NCBI RefSeq assembly: GCF_021917145.1 | Contig: NC_061065.1 | Span: 11,777,412 to 11,841,411, forward strand | DNA length: 64,000 nt | Origin: Hypomesus transpacificus | Taxonomy: Eukaryota > Chordata > Actinopteri > Osmeriformes > Osmeridae | Reading direction: 5' to 3' | Shown here: positions 45,644 to 58,257 of the stretch, piece after piece | Numbering within the stretch: the first letter of the stretch is position 1 | Layout: each line of letters opens with the position of its first letter | Notes under the pieces: generated by a model | What the model was told of the DNA's origin: nothing | The model's input: only the letters and a program-made list of their open reading frames with translations | Databases searched by the model: none | Position numbers and translations under genes: made by a program

Positions 45644-46780
45644 TATGTTTGTGTACAAATTATGAACTAAACCATTTTCTAAACATTGTTGTGATTATTA
45701 CATGGATTCAATAACCGTTATTATATTAATTTGTTACAACCTCAAATTATTATTGATTGTTTACAAAGACAAATGCGGACTGTAATTTGTTCAATAAGAG
45801 TGATCATGTTTCTAATGTTTCTGCAAACATTTTGTAATGTGATCCAGTAATCAACTAGTACACTTTGGGGCCGACAAATAAAACATATGTTATAATCATC
45901 CATTGTTTCCTTTTCTGCAGACAATTAAAGTATTCAGTTATATTTGCATTATTGCAGACGTTGTGTATTATGTAATAGTGTCAAAATATGCATGGTATGG
46001 TTTAATTTCCAAAACACAATTGATGAAATATTTACCACTATTACTAAATTGATATCATATTTAATAAATTCCTTAACAAAGAAAAAATACAATCAGGAAA
46101 GGGAATAAACTTTGATAGACAACATACTAAATAACTACTTAAATATGTTCTCATTTACATTACATAAGTTGACTGTCCCTATATGCTTACTTCTTTGTCT
46201 TTAAATACACTGGAACTCATGTCTTAGGCTTTTAATTCACTTATGGTCAAAATTCTAACATTTAATCAATTTTCTGAAATTTTTCACCAGATACTTTCTT
46301 TCAGAGCCTCATCCATGAACTGAACCTAACTACCGTACAGGAAAGACATTTTCTAACCACAGTGTGCCAAAATACACATATAGTAGTTGCCTGACCACTT
46401 TCACACAGTTACAATACGTTTAGGCAGCCAACGATGAATTGAGTTACAGTATGTATGAAATGTGTTGTGATTTCTACATGTTGAAACAAAAATGTATGAA
46501 TATAATCTTTAATATAACCTGAGAATGTGCACTTAAACTATTTGTGAATTGTTTGATTGTAAATCTAAAACTGTGGGGTACAGGGGAAAAAATGTTTAAA
46601 AGAATTGACATAAACATGGAATGCACTGTATAACACAAACTGGCTCGTACAGATTTTACACCTCATAACATAAACTATAAAAATATTTACTTTACATTTG
46701 TCCCCTCATATTTAGTTGAGATCATTTTTTTTTTGCTTTATTATGACTACCTGTACCAATGCACAGTTGTGTCTGATTGG
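45644..46780. other. AT-rich spacer, duplicated 3' flank of gene 2
   Basis: 45650-46010 matches 48350-48760 downstream of gene 3 (CTCAAATTATTATTGATTGT, TTATATTTGCATTATTGCA). No gene was seen in the remainder. Confidence 0.65.
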
Positions 46781-46854
46781 CTATAGCATCATAATGTTCT
46801 CATTATGTTAATTAGAGAAGAGAATTGTACACGTTGGATGCATGGTAATCAAAA

Positions 46855-46930
46855 GAGATTGTCATAGTCTGTGGGTACATAAGGATAAACCTCAGTTCCA
46901 GACAGTTTAGATTAAGGCAGCAGAACACAA
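46855..46930 (+). promoter_or_regulatory. TAAR promoter/noncoding leader module, gene 3
   Basis: GATTGTCATAGTCTGTGGGT, ACATAAGGATAAACCTCAG and AAGGCAGCAGAACAC. The first donor found in genes 1, 2 and 7 is lost here (TTTAAATAACC in place of TTCAGGTAACC). A strong donor CTGGTAAGGA lies at 46972-46980. GTTAATTAGAGA upstream is homeodomain-like. Confidence 0.6.
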
Positions 46931-47084
46931 ATTTAAATAACCTTACATGTACCATCGCCTACATGACTAACTGGTAAGGATCACAATGACAATCTCCACA
47001 GGCTAGAAATACATTTTTTAGACAGATTTTTCTTGCCTACTCTCTCTTTCTTTCATCCTAGATAACTTTGCAGATTCTAGAACT

Positions 47085-48260
47085 ATGGAGCAGGGTTCTG
47101 ATGTTTCCAGCTCTGACATGGTGGACTCCATTCATCTGTGTTATGAGAATGTCAACAAGTCCTGCGTCAAAGCCTACATCTTCTCTCCTACTGTCAAATG
47201 TATTTTCTACATTATCTTCAGTTTTATGGTTGTGCTCACAGTAGCTGGAAACATGCTGGTTATTGTCTCAATCCTCCACTTCAGACAGGTATGTTTGATT
47301 TACATTTCTATCTATAGTCTTAGGGACTTTTGCAGTAAAACATTTTGCATGTAGCTGACTAGAAGTTTAAATCAAGTTTATATTTTTCAAAGTGTCTGAC
47401 CCAGGCGTGTCTCTCATCAGCTCCACACTCCCACCAACTTCCTCATCCTGTCCCTGGCTGTAGCTGACCTGCTGCTGGGGGTTCTAGTCATCCCTTTTGC
47501 TTTTGCGTACAATGTGGAGAACTGCTGGTATCTGGGGCACTTTTTCTGTAAGATACATGTAAGCTTGGCCATGACTCTGATCACTGCATCCATCATCAAC
47601 CTAAGTTTCATCTCTATCGACCGCTACTATGCAGTGTGTCGTCCTCTGCACTACAGAACAACCATCACTGTTCAGACATCTCTGATCATGGTGATGGTGA
47701 GCTGGGGAGTGTCTGCTATGCTTGGGTTTGGGACAAATTTCCTGGAGCTCAACATCCTGGGTGAAGAGGAGTTCTATTATGAGCATGTGCTCTGTGAGGG
47801 GGGCTGTGTGGTGTACCAGACAGCCACTGCTAGCTCCGTCTCCTCCTCTCTCTCCTTCTACCTCCCTGCACTCATCATGCTCTGCATCTACCTCAAGATC
47901 TTCCTGGTGGCCCAGAGACAGGCTCGCAGCATCCAGAGCACCACCTTCCAGAACCAGAAGTCTGGAGCTGTGGCCAGCAAGTCAGAGAGAAAGGCCTTCA
48001 GAACCCTGGCTATTGTTATGGGAGCATTTCTATGTTGCTGGACTCCTATTTTTCTCTGCATTGTGGCAACTCCTTATCTTTTAAACACTAACCTTCCACT
48101 GGTTATGGCAATCACAAATAGCATTGGCTATTCAAACTCCTTTCTTAATCCTATAGTGTATGCCTTTTTTTACAGTTGGTTCAGGAGGGCGTTTAGGATG
48201 ATTGTTTTTGGTTCCATATTTCAGCCACAATCCTCAAACACAAATTTGGTGTCGGAATAA
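47085..48260 (+). CDS. TAAR-like receptor, gene 3
   Basis: Exons 47085-47288 and 47421-48260 give 347 residues. All TAAR marks are present; the N-terminus is M-E-Q-G-S-D and the ICL1 junction reads HFRQ. Ala at 3.32 (CKIHVSLAM). Closest relative in the array is gene 2, with near-identical TM2-TM4 text and shared flanks. Tail ends SSNTNLVSE. Confidence 0.9.
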
Positions 48261-49700
48261 ATGATCATGACTTATACATATTTGTTTTTGTCCTGCATTA
48301 ATAATATACGTTTGAATTGACAGGATATACACTACGGCAAAATAATATACTTGTGTACAAATGATGAACTATTGTACCATTTTCTAAACATTGTATTGTT
48401 GTGATTAATACACGGATACAATAGCCGTTATTATATTCACTTGTTACAACCTCAAATTATTATTGATTGTTTACAAAAAACATCCATACCCCTAATGCTT
48501 CACTTGAGGGGACAGAGAAAAGCAGCGTCTGATTTGAGCAATAAAAGTAATCATGTTTGTAATGTTTCTTTGAAAATGTTGTAATGTAATTTAGAAATCA
48601 ACTAATACATTTTAGGGCTCACATATAAAACACGTTATAACCACTGTTTCTTTGAGACTTTGTCTCCTTTTCTGCAGAAGATTAAAACGTTCAGTTATAT
48701 TTGCATTATTGCACACATTGTGTATTATATAATACAGTCAAAATATGCATGGTAGGTTTAATTGACGGACACTTCCCTGCAGAAGTATTGCTTTTATTGT
48801 GTTGAAACGTTTTTACGCGTTTCAAATATTCTGTGTATTTTCATGTCTCCCAATATCTGAATGGGAGACAACAACATGTTCTTGTTATGATAATTACATT
48901 TACATAGAGTTCATCAGTATGTTAGTCCACGAGGAATCTTAATAATAATAACACGGCCACGGCACTATTCAAGAAAAAAATCCCAATAGTTTACACTCAC
49001 TTTGAGGACGGCCTTGATACCATTCAACTGTTTAACTGGAGCGATCCAAAATCCAAAGGGTGGGGGTGGGCATTTCCCCCGTGTAAACTTGAATGGTGCA
49101 CTTGTCCGTCCATTTTACAGATCACGATTGGTCAAAAATCTATCGTTTTCCGGGTACAGCCAATTTGTTGGAGCAATTTTAGCTATCATCGTTGTTTCTT
49201 TAGCAAAGAAATGGAAAGGAAAAGAAAAGGAGAAAAACAACGGGCACAGCAAACAAATGCTGCACAATGTAGAAGTATAGAACACATGTTTACGCCGTCA
49301 AAAGACGGACAGAGTTTGCAGCCCGAAGAGGCGGCTGTACCAAAGATGCCAGGTGCAAGTAGCTGTAAGCTGCTGTAATTTCAGACATTTAGAAAATTCA
49401 AATATCATTCCAAACCATATTGTTTTAATTTTTCTTAAAACATTATACATTTGGTATTACTGTTAGCCAATATATAGGCTATACATTTTAAATGAAGTAA
49501 TAGAAATAGCCAAGAGAAAAAGGCACTCATCTAAATATGCACAACATGTTTTTTGGCTTCAAATAATACATGTGCTATGTGGCTGAAATGCAATTGTCTT
49601 GATTTGTTGTTCTGTGTATTAAAGCAGGCACAGGTGACACGGAAATACATGGAGGCTGCTGTGGTGACAGGGTCTACAAATCATGATTCATACAATATTC
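48261..49700. other. Intergenic region between TAAR genes 3 and 4
   Basis: The first 500 bp duplicates the gene 2 flank. An open frame at 49002-49280 (lysine-rich end) has no recognised family and I do not call it a gene. Confidence 0.6.
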
Positions 49701-49714
49701 ATGAGAATTCCCAG

Positions 49715-49842
49715 AGATCGTCATAGACCGTGGGTACATTAGGATGAACTTCAACCCCAGTCAGTTCTAATAGTGGCAGCAGACCAAATTAAGCATAGAG
49801 ACACAAGGTGTGCTGACAGATACAGCACCTGACTATCACGTA
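49715..49842 (+). promoter_or_regulatory. TAAR promoter/noncoding leader module, gene 4
   Basis: GATCGTCATAGACCGTGGGT, ACATTAGGATGAACTTCAA, CAGTCAGTTCTAATAGTGGC and AGCAGACCAAATTAAG. The first donor is lost by a small deletion. The second donor, ATCACGTAAGG, is kept (GT at 49840). Confidence 0.6.
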
Positions 49843-50037
49843 AGGAAAATCAAGGCTCAAACAATTTAGAAATCACTTTGAAAATATTGAATATAAACAT
49901 TCCATGTTACAATAAGTTTATTTACATTGATACCATGTAATATTTATTATGTATGTAGGTGATATGCAATTTCTTCATTGTCTACCTACTGTATATGCTT
50001 GTCCTCCTCTCCAGTTAACCCTGCAGGTTCCATCAGC

Positions 50038-51292
50038 ATGGATTCAGGTCCTGGTATCAACAGCTCTGACATGGTGGACTCCATTCTTCTGTGTTATGAG
50101 AATGTCAACAGGTCCTGTGTTAGAGCGTATATCTTCTCTCCTGCTCTTAGAGGGACTATCTACCTTATCTTAAGCTCCATTATTGTGCTCACTGTGGCTG
50201 GAAACATGCTGGTTATCATCTCTATTCTACACTTCAAACAGGTATGTTTGACTTTCATCTCAATTTGAACCAATGGGGAATGCTATATTGCTATTCAGAT
50301 TCAGATTACCCTAAAACCTAAGTCTACTTTATAGATATTATTTATTTTTGCACTTTAAGGAAAACTGTCTACATTTTAACTTTGTGAACCACATCCAAGA
50401 CTTCTTAAGTATAAAGTATAACAATATCTGACCCAGGTGTGTCTCCCAGCAGCTCCACACCCCCACCAACTTCCTCATTCTGTCCCTGGCTATAGCTGAC
50501 CTGCTGCTGGGGGTTCTTGTACTTCCTTTCAGGATGATCTATACTGTGGAGAACTGCTGGTACCTGGGGCACTTCTTCTGTAAGATACATATAAGCTTGG
50601 TCATGACTCTTGTCACCGCATCCATCATCAACCTAAGTTTCATCTCTGTTGACCGCTACTATGCAGTGTGTCGTCCTCTGCACTACAGAACAACCATCAC
50701 TGTGCAGTCAGCTTTGATCATGGTGCTGATGAGCTGGTGGGTGTCTGCTCTAGTCGGCTTTGGGACAATATTCCTGGAACTTAACATCCTGGGTGAAGAG
50801 GAGTTTTACTATAAGTATGTGCTCTGTGAGGGAGGCTGTGTGACATACCAGACTGCCACTGCTAGCTCCGTCTCCTCCTCTCTCTCCTTTTACCTTCCTG
50901 CACTCATCATGCTCTGCATCTACCTCAAAATCTTTCTGGTGGCCCAGAGACAGGCTCGCAGCATCCAGAGCACCACCTTCCAGAACCAGAAGTCTGGAGC
51001 TGTGCCCAGCAAGTCAGAGAGAAAGGCCTTCAGAACCCTGGCTATCGTTATGGGAGTCTTCCTGTGTTGCTGGACTCCTTTTTTTCTTTGCAATGTGTCC
51101 ATTCCGTATATTGTAGACACTAACCTTCCACTTTTGCTACGAATCACAATTACAATTGGATATTCAAACTCCTTTCTTAATCCCATAGTATATGCCTTCT
51201 TTTACAGTTGGTTCAGGAGGGCATTTAAGATGATTGTTTTTGGTTCCATATTTCAGCCACAATCATCAAATATTAAGTTGGTCTCAGAGTAA
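50038..51292 (+). CDS. TAAR-like receptor, gene 4
   Basis: Exons 50038-50241 and 50453-51292 give 347 residues. TAAR signature in TM7 and SVDRYYAVC after TM3 (Val for Ile). Val at 3.32 (CKIHISLVM). Pro replaces Ala in the otherwise uniform SGAVASKSE segment of ICL3 (GAVPSKSE). Shares GTTATGGGAGTCTTCCTGTG in TM6 with the inverted gene 5. Tail ends SSNIKLVSE. Confidence 0.9.
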
Positions 51293-52856
51293 ATCATAAT
51301 TACTCATGATATCTATTGTTGTCCACCCTTTTGAAATTTCATGCTTGACTAATTAATGTGCTGAACAGTTGATACAGACATTATTAAAATACATGAAAAA
51401 ATCTATTGGACATGAAAATCTTTTGACTTTTGTTTAATTTAAAAACCCGAGGCAGGAAATCTGCAGAAGCCAGTTTGTGTTCACTCCCCGTCACTTCACT
51501 AAATGAAATAATAGGTTGTCTGACAAAAATAAATCACTGTGAAAATAGCAGGTTAGGCAACTAACAAAACAGAAGTGTCAGTCGGCCTGTGGCCTGCCAT
51601 GTGGTCCAATATGATGTTTACTCTGTGTTTACTGTGTGTATGATATGTACATAGCAATCAAACACTCCTTCTGGATCATCCAAAATTGCGAGACCTACCT
51701 ACAATATAATCTTCAAACCAATTAGGATGAAACATGGTATTTGGAATTTTTATATATTTAACAGTAATGCTATTTTAAGCAATTACCAGCCAAAAATGTA
51801 ACCTGAATGGAATTACATATCCATCATTTATGTAATTTCAAAATATCAAAATAGTACAGATAGTAGTGTAGACTGCAGATAGAATATGTAGGAAACTATC
51901 ATGAAGACAGTTTTAAGACATGTATTTGCCACAAATGGGCCAAACCTTGGGCAACATGTTGTAGTGGCTTAGGTAAAACTGTATTTCTTAAAATGAATGG
52001 TATGTGGCTGCCGCTGGTCAACCTTGCTAGTCGATCCTTGTCATGAAAACAAGTGTTTGAGGGTCATTTGCCACCTCAAATAATAGTTCAGTTATAAACA
52101 CCACATGATCCAGAACAGATCAGATAACATTAATATACTAAAGTGGTTGTGTGCAGACTTGTGTCTGTTTGTTCTATGTTTCAGAATTCCCAACAAGGGA
52201 ATGCCATACATTGCTAGGCAATTGCTAATACACACAACTTATTAAGCTAGTAAGAAGCCAATTTACTGTAACTCATAATTTTCAGTAAACAGGCTTGATA
52301 AACCTCAAAGTTTAATAGTTGGATACTAGATCATGTTACAGCATTTCAAGTTATAATATTATTTACGTTGGAAAAAACAAACATTTTAAAACATTAAAAG
52401 TTTTCTAATTAGACGCTGCATTTTTGCCCATTGAAGTGAATCATTAGCCAGTTAGGGAAGGTCACACTGAAGGATAGATTACATATTTATTCTGACAAGA
52501 AGATATAATGATTGTTTAATAACAATTACAATACAGTGCAATCTTTTTATTACACAGTATAGTTAATAAATTGTACCTACATTTTCTGCCCAATTAAGTT
52601 ATATATTAGGAAGTTTTTTGACATTTCATGAACTACTGTACACAGAGAAAATCATGGTAATTTATGACAACTGGATACAACATTAATGTTCTTTATGTTT
52701 AATATCATATATTTAAGGTTTGAAAAAATGTTATTAAATTACAGAAATATGTTTTCTGGTATGTTTGTGGGTTTGTATTTCTTGTATTTCTATAAAACCC
52801 TAATTTAAAGTGATAAAAGGCTGGACAGTAACATAAATATTATTTGACATTTTAAT
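51293..52856. other. Intergenic AT-rich spacer
   Basis: Lies between the convergent genes 4 and 5. No gene, RNA or repeat recognised. Confidence 0.6.
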
Positions 52857-54130
52857 TTAATCTGATACCAATTTAGTGTTTGATGATTGTGGCTGAAATA
52901 TGGAACCGACGACAATCGTCCGAAATGCCCTCCTGAACCAACTGTAGAAGAAAGCATACACAATGGCATTGAGAAAGGAGTTTGAGAATCCAATTGAAGA
53001 CGTTACTATCATCAAAAGAGGAATGTTAGAGTCTTCGATATAAGGAGCGGAAATATTGCAAAGAAAAAAAGGAGTCCAGCAACACAGGAAGACTCCCATA
53101 ACGATAGCCAGGGTTTTGAAGGCCTTTCGTTCTGACTTGCTGGCCACAGCTCCAGAGTTCTGGTTCTGGAAGGTGGTGCTCTGGATGCTGCGAGCCTGTC
53201 TCTGGGCCACCAGGAAGATTTTGAGGTAGATGCAGAGCATGATGAGTGCAGGAAGGTAGAAGGAGAGAGAGGAGGAGACAGCGCTAGAAGTGGCAGTCTG
53301 GTATGCCACACCACAGCCACCCTCACAGACCACATGCTCATAGTAGAACTCCTCTTCACCCAGGATGTTGAGCTGCAGGAATATTGTCCCAAAGCCCACT
53401 AGAGCAGACACTCCCCAGCTCACCAGTACCATGACCATAGTTGACTGCACAGTGATGGTCCTAGTGTATCGGAGAGGACGACACACTGCGTAGTAGCGGT
53501 CAATAGAAATGAAACAGAGATTAATGATTGAAGCTGTGACCAATGTCATGGCCAGGCTGGAGTGGATCTTACAGAAGATGTCTCCCATGTACCAGCAGTT
53601 CTCCACAGTGACCACCATGCTGGGAGGGAGGACTAGAACCCCCAGCAGCAGGTCAGCTACAGCCAGGGACAGGATGAGGAAGTTGGTGGGAGTGTGGAGC
53701 TGCTGGAAGACACACCTGGGTCAGACAGTGTGAAACTATGTACAGTACTCTTGATGTACTAAATTTAAGCATCCAGTATAATAACACAAAGTAATAATAG
53801 TGCAAACTTAGAATCAAGCTTACCTTACCTTAAGTCAGGTTTGAGTTTTAGGATAAGCGTGATTTGTTTCACCTAATACAATTACGTCAATGTAACAGTC
53901 TGAAATGTGGCGTAAACCGAACATACTTGTTTGAAGTGAAGGATGGAGATGATAACCAGCATGTTTCCAGCCACGGTGAGCAAAATGATGGTGCCAAATA
54001 TGATGTAAACAACCCCTTTTACAGCAGGAGATAAGACGTATGTCATGACACAGGACTTGTTGACATGCTCATAACACAGATGGATGGAGTCCACCATGTG
54101 AGAGCTGTTGATACCATGACCCGGCTCCAT
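52857..54130 (-). CDS. TAAR-like receptor, gene 5 (inverted)
   Basis: Exons 54130-53927 and 53699-52857 on the minus strand give 348 residues. One extra residue sits in loop 2 (CEGGCGVAYQTA). Ala at 3.32 (CKIHSSLAM). The donor is CAA-GTATGT rather than CAG-GTATGT, as also in gene 6. Tail ends SSNTKLVSD. It is the only member on this strand, and its promoter module is also inverted, so the unit flipped as a whole. Confidence 0.9.
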
Positions 54131-54378
54131 ACTGCAGAAACCTGTAGGAACAATTAGAGAAGCCGGGGAAAGGTGTGGATAGGAAGGAGAAAGCAAAGTA
54201 AGAAAGATAATATATACTTATTGTGAACAAATAACATTAACAGTAACAATAACAAGCTTGAAAAAGAGCATTATTTGTTATCAAATCAATCTATTTCAAA
54301 TGACTTTCAAATGCAAAACAAATTAAATAATACTTGTTCATGTTGCGTTCCCTACTTGATGGTCATATAGGTGGTGGT

Positions 54379-54480
54379 GGTGTATCTATGGTTATCTGAC
54401 ACCTCTGTCTGCTGCTACCATCTGTATTTTCTGAAGTTGAGCTTCATCCTTATGTACCCAGTCTGTGACCATTTCTGGTC
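54379..54480 (-). promoter_or_regulatory. TAAR promoter/noncoding leader module, gene 5
   Basis: On the minus strand: GGTCACAGACTGGGTACATA, AGGATGAAGCTCAACTTCAG and ATGGTAGCAGCAGACAGAGG. The first donor is changed to CAGATAACC. A GTAGGGAACG follows near 54355. Confidence 0.58.
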
Positions 54481-54489
54481 ATTCTCATA

Positions 54490-55640
54490 CATATGCACAA
54501 TTACGCCGATTACCTCATCATGATAGTGGGAATGGTCTACTATTGGCCAACCAGATATGGACAACTCTGTATGGTGTTTGGTTTGCTTTAGCGCTAGTCA
54601 AAACAACCCACATATGTATGCTATTCATCATATTAGAGGCAATTATTCTGTACTGACAACACACAAAGTTAAAAAAGCTTTTTTCAATAGGGTTTTCTTT
54701 ATGAAATGCTATCTAGCTAACAGCTGGACAAAAAAAATTGGATACTTCACTTTCAGTATGTATCAGTGAATTTTATTATGTTTGTGAATTATTGTGTTAA
54801 CTAATGCAGCAACTCTTACTGTGGTATGCAAATGTGAACAAACTCCAACTAAGGAATCACCCCAAAATATTACTAACATTTTAATAATTAACTATCAAGG
54901 GCTGCGTATTACAGATACAGACACTGCACCATCATCATAGTATATTTTCTGTGTATCTCTGTGTCACTGAATCAAGTAATTGTAATCTTACCAAAATCTT
55001 ACTCACCATCTTTATCATGGCACAGGCACTGCACTATAATAATAATAATAGTTCCAGGAATCTCTGTGTGTGACCGTGTGTCAGTGAATCAACTGACTAA
55101 CATCTCAATCATTGGCTACATCCCGGGCATAGGCACTGGACTAGTCATACTATAATGCCAGGAATCTCCGTGTGTATGTCTGTCTTTCTGTGACTTTATT
55201 ATATTGCCAACTGGGCATTGTACGAAATTGATATCTGGCCAGTGTATGGCTCAGGACTCAAGGATGTGCCGTGAAGTGGGTGAAGTTAGTGGACTTATTT
55301 AAAAAAATATGTTTAAGACATATTATCTGCAAAAGTGACTAGATGATGTGGAGGTTGAGTACTTACATTTTTATTGTGATCTGCGGTCTGAGAAATGTAG
55401 CTGCCTAGCCACTGAGAATACACTGTCATCACCAGCTGCATCACAAGCACTGTAATATATTTATCTATGATTCCAGAAATCTGTATATCACTGACATTTT
55501 ACTCACCAACTACATTATGGGCATTGTGCCTTATCTATAATTCCAGGAATGTGTGTGTGTCTCAATGACATATCATTCAATTAATAACTTTGTTCCTCTT
55601 AACTGCAAGAACTAGCTGGCAACCAGCCATGAGTGTATTG
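54490..55640. other. Intergenic region between divergent genes 5 and 6
   Basis: No gene recognised. 54920-55600 holds about five degenerate copies of a unit of roughly 100 bp with CACTGCACTATAAT and CCAGGAATCTCTGTGTGT. Confidence 0.55.
54920..55600. repeat. Degenerate tandem repeat of about 100 bp
   Basis: Shared blocks are GGCACTGCACTATAATA, TTCCAGGAATCTCTGTGTG and GTCAGTGAATCAACTGAC. The copies are diverged and unevenly spaced. Confidence 0.55.
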
Positions 55641-55689
55641 GCCAAATCTGTTAATGGTTATAGATGATGACATCATCAGCATCATGAGA

Positions 55690-55756
55690 ATCATTGTCAT
55701 AAGGATGAACCTCATCTCCAGTCTGTTCAGATGGTGACAGCAAACCGGGGCATCAG
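55690..55756 (+). promoter_or_regulatory. TAAR promoter/noncoding leader module, gene 6 (TATA-like part deleted)
   Basis: ATCATTGTCATAAGGATGAA then CCTCATCTCCAGTCTGTTCA, ATGGTGACAGCAAACCGG and donor CATCAG at GTATCC. Compared with the other modules about 15 bases (AGACTGTGGGTACAT) are missing between GTCAT and AAGGATGAA. The leader ATG gives a short uORF if spliced to TTAAC at 55965. Confidence 0.55.
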
Positions 55757-55978
55757 GTATCCATGCACAAACCCACCACCATCTCAGTGTTAAAACAGTT
55801 TTGTATTCTTATCTTATCTGTACTCTAATCTTTCAAAAAAGCATTTAGATTTCATAACATATGTATATTTTGATAACTTATAATTGTTTATTATAATTGT
55901 AGAACATGTGTTCACAATAAGATTTAAACTCTAGTCTTATTTTTCCTCCTGTCTTCCTCTCCAGTTAACTCCAGCAGC

Positions 55979-57610
55979 ATGGAGCCAGGTCCTGGTGTCC
56001 CCAGCTCTGACATGGTGGACTCCATTCTTCTGTGTTATGAGCATGTCAATGGGTCCTGTGTCAGAGACCTTGTTTTCTCCCCATGTTTAAGAGTGATCCT
56101 CTACCTCCTTGTCAGCTCCATAGTTGTGCTCACTGGGGCTGGGAACATGCTGGTTATCGTCTCCATCCTCCACTTTAAACAAGTATGTTCAAATTTTTCC
56201 ACAATATAGGATGTTGTTATATTGGTGAACCAAATCAAACCCACCTTTCCCTCAATTGGCAATTTCGGAGAAAGTTTAAATTTAACCTTGTGAACAAAAT
56301 CAAGTTTACATTCTAAACACCAGTGATTAAAGTTAAAAACTAATATTAAATGAACAAAACATTTTAATAATATCCATCTAAAGACTTCCACTTATGAAAG
56401 TGGAAACTTTTGATTATTTACAAATTCACATGCCTCCAGTTTGGTTTAACCTGTCTGTAGCATATTATTTTATTTTTTTTGCTGCAAAACATAAGTGACA
56501 ATACTATTGTTTGATCTGCTCTGTTGTGCTCAGATATTGGTATTACTGTGATTATATATCATTGTATCTAGCACTATGATGGGAGTCATTATTCCTCAGT
56601 AGGTATCTGGCATAGTATATTTTTGTCTGGCATGCTGGATACATTTAGCAAATGTATAACTTTTTAGATTTTGATGAACTTCAAACTTTAGGCAATTGGT
56701 AACTTCCTAGGGTTTACTCTGCTTTTCAATGATGTGATTTCATTGTATTTTACATAGTTGCATCTCCCTGCAGCTCCACACCCCAACAAACTTCCTCATC
56801 CTGTCCCTGGCTGTGGCTGACCTGCTGTTAGGGGTTCTAGTCCTCCCTTTCAGCATGGTGTACACCATAGAGAACTGCTGGTACCTGGGGCACCTCTTCT
56901 GTAAGATCCACTCCAGCATTGACATCACTTTGGTCACCGCATCCATCATCAACCTAAGTTTCATCTCTATTGATCGCTACTACGCAGTGTGTCATCCTCT
57001 ACGCTACACGAGGACCATCACTGTTCAGACAGCTCTAATTATGATATTGGTTATCTGGGGAGTGTCTGTTTTTGTGGGTTTTGGGATAATATTCCTGCAT
57101 CTAAACATCCTGGGTGAAGAGGAGTTCTACTATGAGCATTTGCTCTGTGAGGGGGGCTGTGTGTTATACCAGACAGCCACCTCTAGCTCCGTCTCCTCCT
57201 CTCTCTCCTTCTATCTTCCTGCACTCATCATGCTCTGCATCTACCTCAAGATCTTCCTGGTGGCCCAGAGACAGGCTCGCAGCATCCAGAGCACCACCTT
57301 CCAGAACCAGAAGTCTGGAGCTGTGGCCAGCAAGTCAGAGAGAAAGGCCTTCAGAACCCTGGCTATTGTTATGGGAGTATTTTTATGTTGCTGGACTCCT
57401 TTTTTTCTTTGCAATGTCTTCAGTCCTCTTCTTGGAGACTCTAGCCCCCCACTTCTTACTGGCACACTAATCATTGGCTATTCAAACTCCTTTCTCAATC
57501 CCATAGTGTATGCCTTCTTTTACAGTTGGTTCAGGAGAGCATTTAAGATGATTGTTTTTGGATCAATATTTAAGCCAGGATCATCAAACACTAAATTGGT
57601 CTTGGAGTGA
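55979..57610 (+). CDS. TAAR-like receptor, gene 6 (keeps Asp3.32)
   Basis: Exons 55979-56182 and 56774-57610 give 346 residues, with the longest intron of the array (591 bp). It is the only member with Asp at 3.32 (codon 118, 56921-56923, CKIHSSIDITL), so it may bind amines by the classical salt bridge. TM7 signature intact (NSFLNPIVYAFFYSWF). N-terminal sequon NGS. Tail ends PGSSNTKLVLE. Loop 3 differs from the others (FSPLLGDSSPP). Confidence 0.9.
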
Positions 57611-57689
57611 ATTTGATCTGGATTGTCATATCCATCGTCTTGTTCATATATTTCCTAATATGAGATGTCTTCCCTGTCGTTTATTCACA

Positions 57690-58113
57690 CTTGTTCCGGG
57701 AGTACAACGGCACTTAGGATGCTTGATTGGACCTGATGTTAGTTTCCTCCAGGATCACAATGGCTCTCTCTGAGAGACTTGTTGCTCTTGTAGGTTAATT
57801 ATAACGAAGTTAACTCTCGAATCCTTGTACTGGCTGTGAAATATTTTACTGTTGATTGTTCTTCTACATGTACAGTCGTGCACTTTTTGGGGTTCATGTT
57901 GTTTTTAATTTGTAACTTGTAAAACTGCATGCTCTTACGGGTCTTCCCTTTGGCACTTGTTTAGTTGTTCACAACGTATGCTTCATGTTTTGGCTGCTTG
58001 CACTGTTTGGACTACCTCGTTGTTATGATCAGTGACCTATGCTCTTTTGTAAAGTTCTCTCTTGGAAGTCACTTTGGATAAAAGCGTCTGCTAAATAAAT
58101 ACATGTAAATGTA
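57690..58113 (-). repeat. Dispersed repeat, inverted copy
   Basis: Reverse complement of the element at 39146-39550. It ends CTTTGGATAAAAGCGTCTGC then TAAATAAATACATG. Confidence 0.8.
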
Positions 58114-58221
58114 GTAGTAGTAAATGTAAATGTATCCCAACCCAATGTATGAAATTAAATAAAAGTACATATTATCATGAACATTTTGTTACATGTCATA
58201 CTATGTATATATATATATTAT

Positions 58222-58257
<36 letters not shown>

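Noticed and set aside
49002-49280. 92-codon frame between TAAR genes 3 and 4
   Set aside because: No family recognised, no splice or promoter support; could be chance or a repeat fragment.
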